Source: Gammaproteobacteria bacterium
GTDB lineage: Bacteria > Pseudomonadota > Gammaproteobacteria > Pseudomonadales > Pseudohongiellaceae
DNA: 7,714 bases
Direction: 5' to 3'
NCBI GenBank assembly: GCA_947377625.1
Contig: CANCGR010000104.1
Location: 1 to 7,714, forward strand
In this document: piece by piece, positions 6,689-7,714 of the stretch
Position numbering within the stretch: position 1 is the stretch's first letter
Layout of the letters: the number at the start of each line of letters is the position of its first letter
Program-made: the position numbers and the translations under genes
Notes under the pieces: generated by a model
What the model saw: the letters and a program-made list of their open reading frames with translations, nothing else
The model's database searches: none
Told to the model about the DNA's origin: nothing

Positions 6689-6719
6689 CAGCTCGGCGCT
6701 GACAATCACTGCCGGGCTG
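6689..6719. repeat. Inverted repeat around the -35 box of the binding-protein gene's promoter
   Basis: The arms CAGCTCGGC (6689-6697) and GCCGGGCTG (6711-6719) match as inverted copies at 8 of 9 positions with a 13-bp spacer. The spacer contains the + strand -35 box at 6699-6704, and the -10 box starts two bases after the right arm. A regulator bound here would directly affect polymerase binding, so it is a reasonable operator candidate. No adjacent regulator gene is visible. Confidence 0.45.
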
Positions 6720-6726
6720 TTATTAT
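6699..6726 (+). promoter_or_regulatory. Sigma-70-type promoter for the substrate-binding protein gene
   Basis: CTGACA (6699-6704, five of six to TTGACA) and TATTAT (6721-6726, five of six to TATAAT) are separated by 16 bp. Transcription would start near 6733, giving a leader of about 24 nt that includes the AAGGA ribosome site. This is the best promoter match I see in the window. Confidence 0.6.
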
Positions 6727-6745
6727 TGAGCCAGCCTTAACAAGC

Positions 6746-6750
6746 AAGGA
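6746..6750 (+). promoter_or_regulatory. Ribosome binding site that decides the start at 6757
   Basis: AAGGA sits 6 nt before the ATG at 6757 and directly touches the in-frame ATG at 6751. Normal spacing therefore favours the second ATG, giving an N-terminus MQRRKLL rather than MSMQRRKLL. Confidence 0.7.
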
Positions 6751-6756
6751 ATGTCC

Positions 6757-7689
6757 ATGCAAAGAAGAAAACTATTACAACTGCTGGCAGCCTCTGCCGC
6801 TGCGCCACTGGTGCGTGCAGCCGATGCCGAACTGGTGGTGGCCGTTAACCAGACCACCATCGAAAGCGCTCCATTCTTTATCCAGAATATTCCCGGCATT
6901 CGCGTAGTCCCTGTGCCGAATGGCCGCGCTGCATCAGCGCTTTTGGTAAGTGGCATGGCAGATGCCGCCACCGGCTCCGAGACGCAGGCCTTATTGAACT
7001 CCATCGCGCAGCCCGATCTGCGCATTGTGCTCACCGTGTCTGAATGCCGCTACCGCATGGTGGCAAGTCGCAGTGCCGGCATCCACGGCATCATTGATCT
7101 GCGCGGTAAGCGCGTAGCGCAAACGCCGGGCACTTCATCAATTTATTTTCTGGTCGACATGCTGCGCATGGTCGGGCTGACAGTGAACGACGTAACGCTG
7201 GTTACCATGGAAGGCCCCGACATGCCGGCCGCGCTCGCCAGCAAACAGATTGATGCGATGGCGATGTGGGAACCGCATGCGCAAAATGCAGTGGATCAGC
7301 TTGGCGCTGACTACATGATATTGACGCACCCCAATGCCTATTTCGAACGCTTCAACCTCAACACTACCACCAATATTTTGAACAATGCCGAACGCCGTGC
7401 CGTGCTGGTTTCGGCCATCAAATCCATTGCAGAAGTGTCACGTCAGCTGGAAAAGACACCGGCGCCGTTCATGCCAGCTTTGTCGAAAGCGATCAACACA
7501 CCAGTGAAGACTATCGAAAATGTGTGGCCGCAGTTCCGCTTTCCTGCTCGCCTTGATCAAACTGCCATGCAGGAGATATTGGTCAAGATGGAACCGTGGG
7601 CTGCCGAGGTGGCAAAACGTGAGATTCGTTCAAATGCAGTGCTGGGAAAGATGATCGACGCCAGCATCGTGAAGGAAGCCGGGCTGTAA
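6757..7689 (+). CDS. ABC transporter substrate-binding protein, NMT1/THI5/SsuA-like
   Basis: The product has 310 residues. Residues 1-21 form a signal peptide (MQRRKLLQLLAAS, ending VRA), and its twin arginine with a short hydrophobic core resembles a Tat signal, though Sec export is not excluded. The mature part fits the two-lobed periplasmic binding fold used for nitrate, sulfonate, taurine and thiamine-precursor-like ligands. ELVVAVNQT opens lobe one. VVPVPNGRAASALLVSGMADAA is the usual strand-helix pair followed by an SGMADA turn. DLRGKRVAQTPGTSSIYFLVDML (114-136) is the hallmark hinge and ligand-loop segment. VTMEGPDMPAALASKQIDAMAMWEP (149-173) is the second hallmark, with an acidic or aromatic residue pair near the ligand. 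The ligand itself cannot be told. No permease or ATPase is in the window; only 25 bases remain after the stop. The gene is divergent from the PaaK-like gene and has its own promoter. Confidence 0.88.
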   Translation: MQRRKLLQLLAASAAAPLVRAADAELVVAVNQTTIESAPFFIQNIPGIRVVPVPNGRAASALLVSGMADAATGSETQALLNSIAQPDLRIVLTVSECRYRMVASRSAGIHGIIDLRGKRVAQTPGTSSIYFLVDMLRMVGLTVNDVTLVTMEGPDMPAALASKQIDAMAMWEPHAQNAVDQLGADYMILTHPNAYFERFNLNTTTNILNNAERRAVLVSAIKSIAEVSRQLEKTPAPFMPALSKAINTPVKTIENVWPQFRFPARLDQTAMQEILVKMEPWAAEVAKREIRSNAVLGKMIDASIVKEAGL

Positions 7690-7714
7690 CCAAGCGCGCT
7701 CATCTGCTGCTGAA

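Noticed and set aside
1..7714. Mobile elements, CRISPR arrays, RNA genes, defence or toxin systems
   Set aside because: I found no transposase, integrase, regularly spaced direct repeats, tRNA-like cloverleaf, or toxin-antitoxin pair.

Overview
The window reads as an ordinary chromosomal stretch of a Gram-negative bacterium, most likely a gammaproteobacterium. The PurA and EptA-type proteins closely resemble enterobacterial ones in my memory, exported proteins have classic signal peptides, a lipid A-modifying enzyme implies an LPS outer membrane, and base composition looks moderately GC-rich. I cannot place it to genus. I see no mobile element, integrase, CRISPR array, tRNA or rRNA, and no broken gene apart from the purA copy cut by the window edge.

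Layout from left to right. (1) The 3' four-fifths of purA (adenylosuccinate synthase), running in from the left edge. Three copies of a 12-bp tandem repeat begin on its stop codon, and an imperfect palindrome follows. (2) Two exported small proteins on the + strand 20 bp apart: an uncharacterised protein with a WEGDTLVVE motif, then a DUF6152-type protein whose predicted mature form begins His-His. A strong intrinsic terminator closes this pair. (3) Only 18 nt after the terminator stem, an EptA/MCR-type lipid A phosphoethanolamine transferase starting at TTG, followed after 35 bp by a Gfo/Idh/MocA-family NAD(P)-dependent oxidoreductase. (4) On the - strand, converging on the oxidoreductase, a PaaK/CapK-type (phenylacetate-CoA ligase family) adenylate-forming enzyme that also starts at TTG. 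(5) A 147-bp divergent intergenic region with a good + strand promoter, a weaker - strand promoter, and an imperfect inverted repeat bracketing the -35 box of each. (6) On the + strand, a substrate-binding protein of the NMT1/THI5/SsuA-like ABC transporter type with a possible Tat signal. Its permease and ATPase, if linked, lie beyond the right edge; the last 25 bases hold nothing I can name.

The genes do not form one obvious pathway. The likely transcription units are: purA (end only); the secreted pair; eptA-like plus oxidoreductase; the solitary adenylate-forming enzyme; and the binding-protein gene. The least understood part is the secreted pair. The best regulatory candidate is the divergent intergenic region. 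I do not see a clear-cut new multi-gene system such as a defence island or a biosynthetic cluster.
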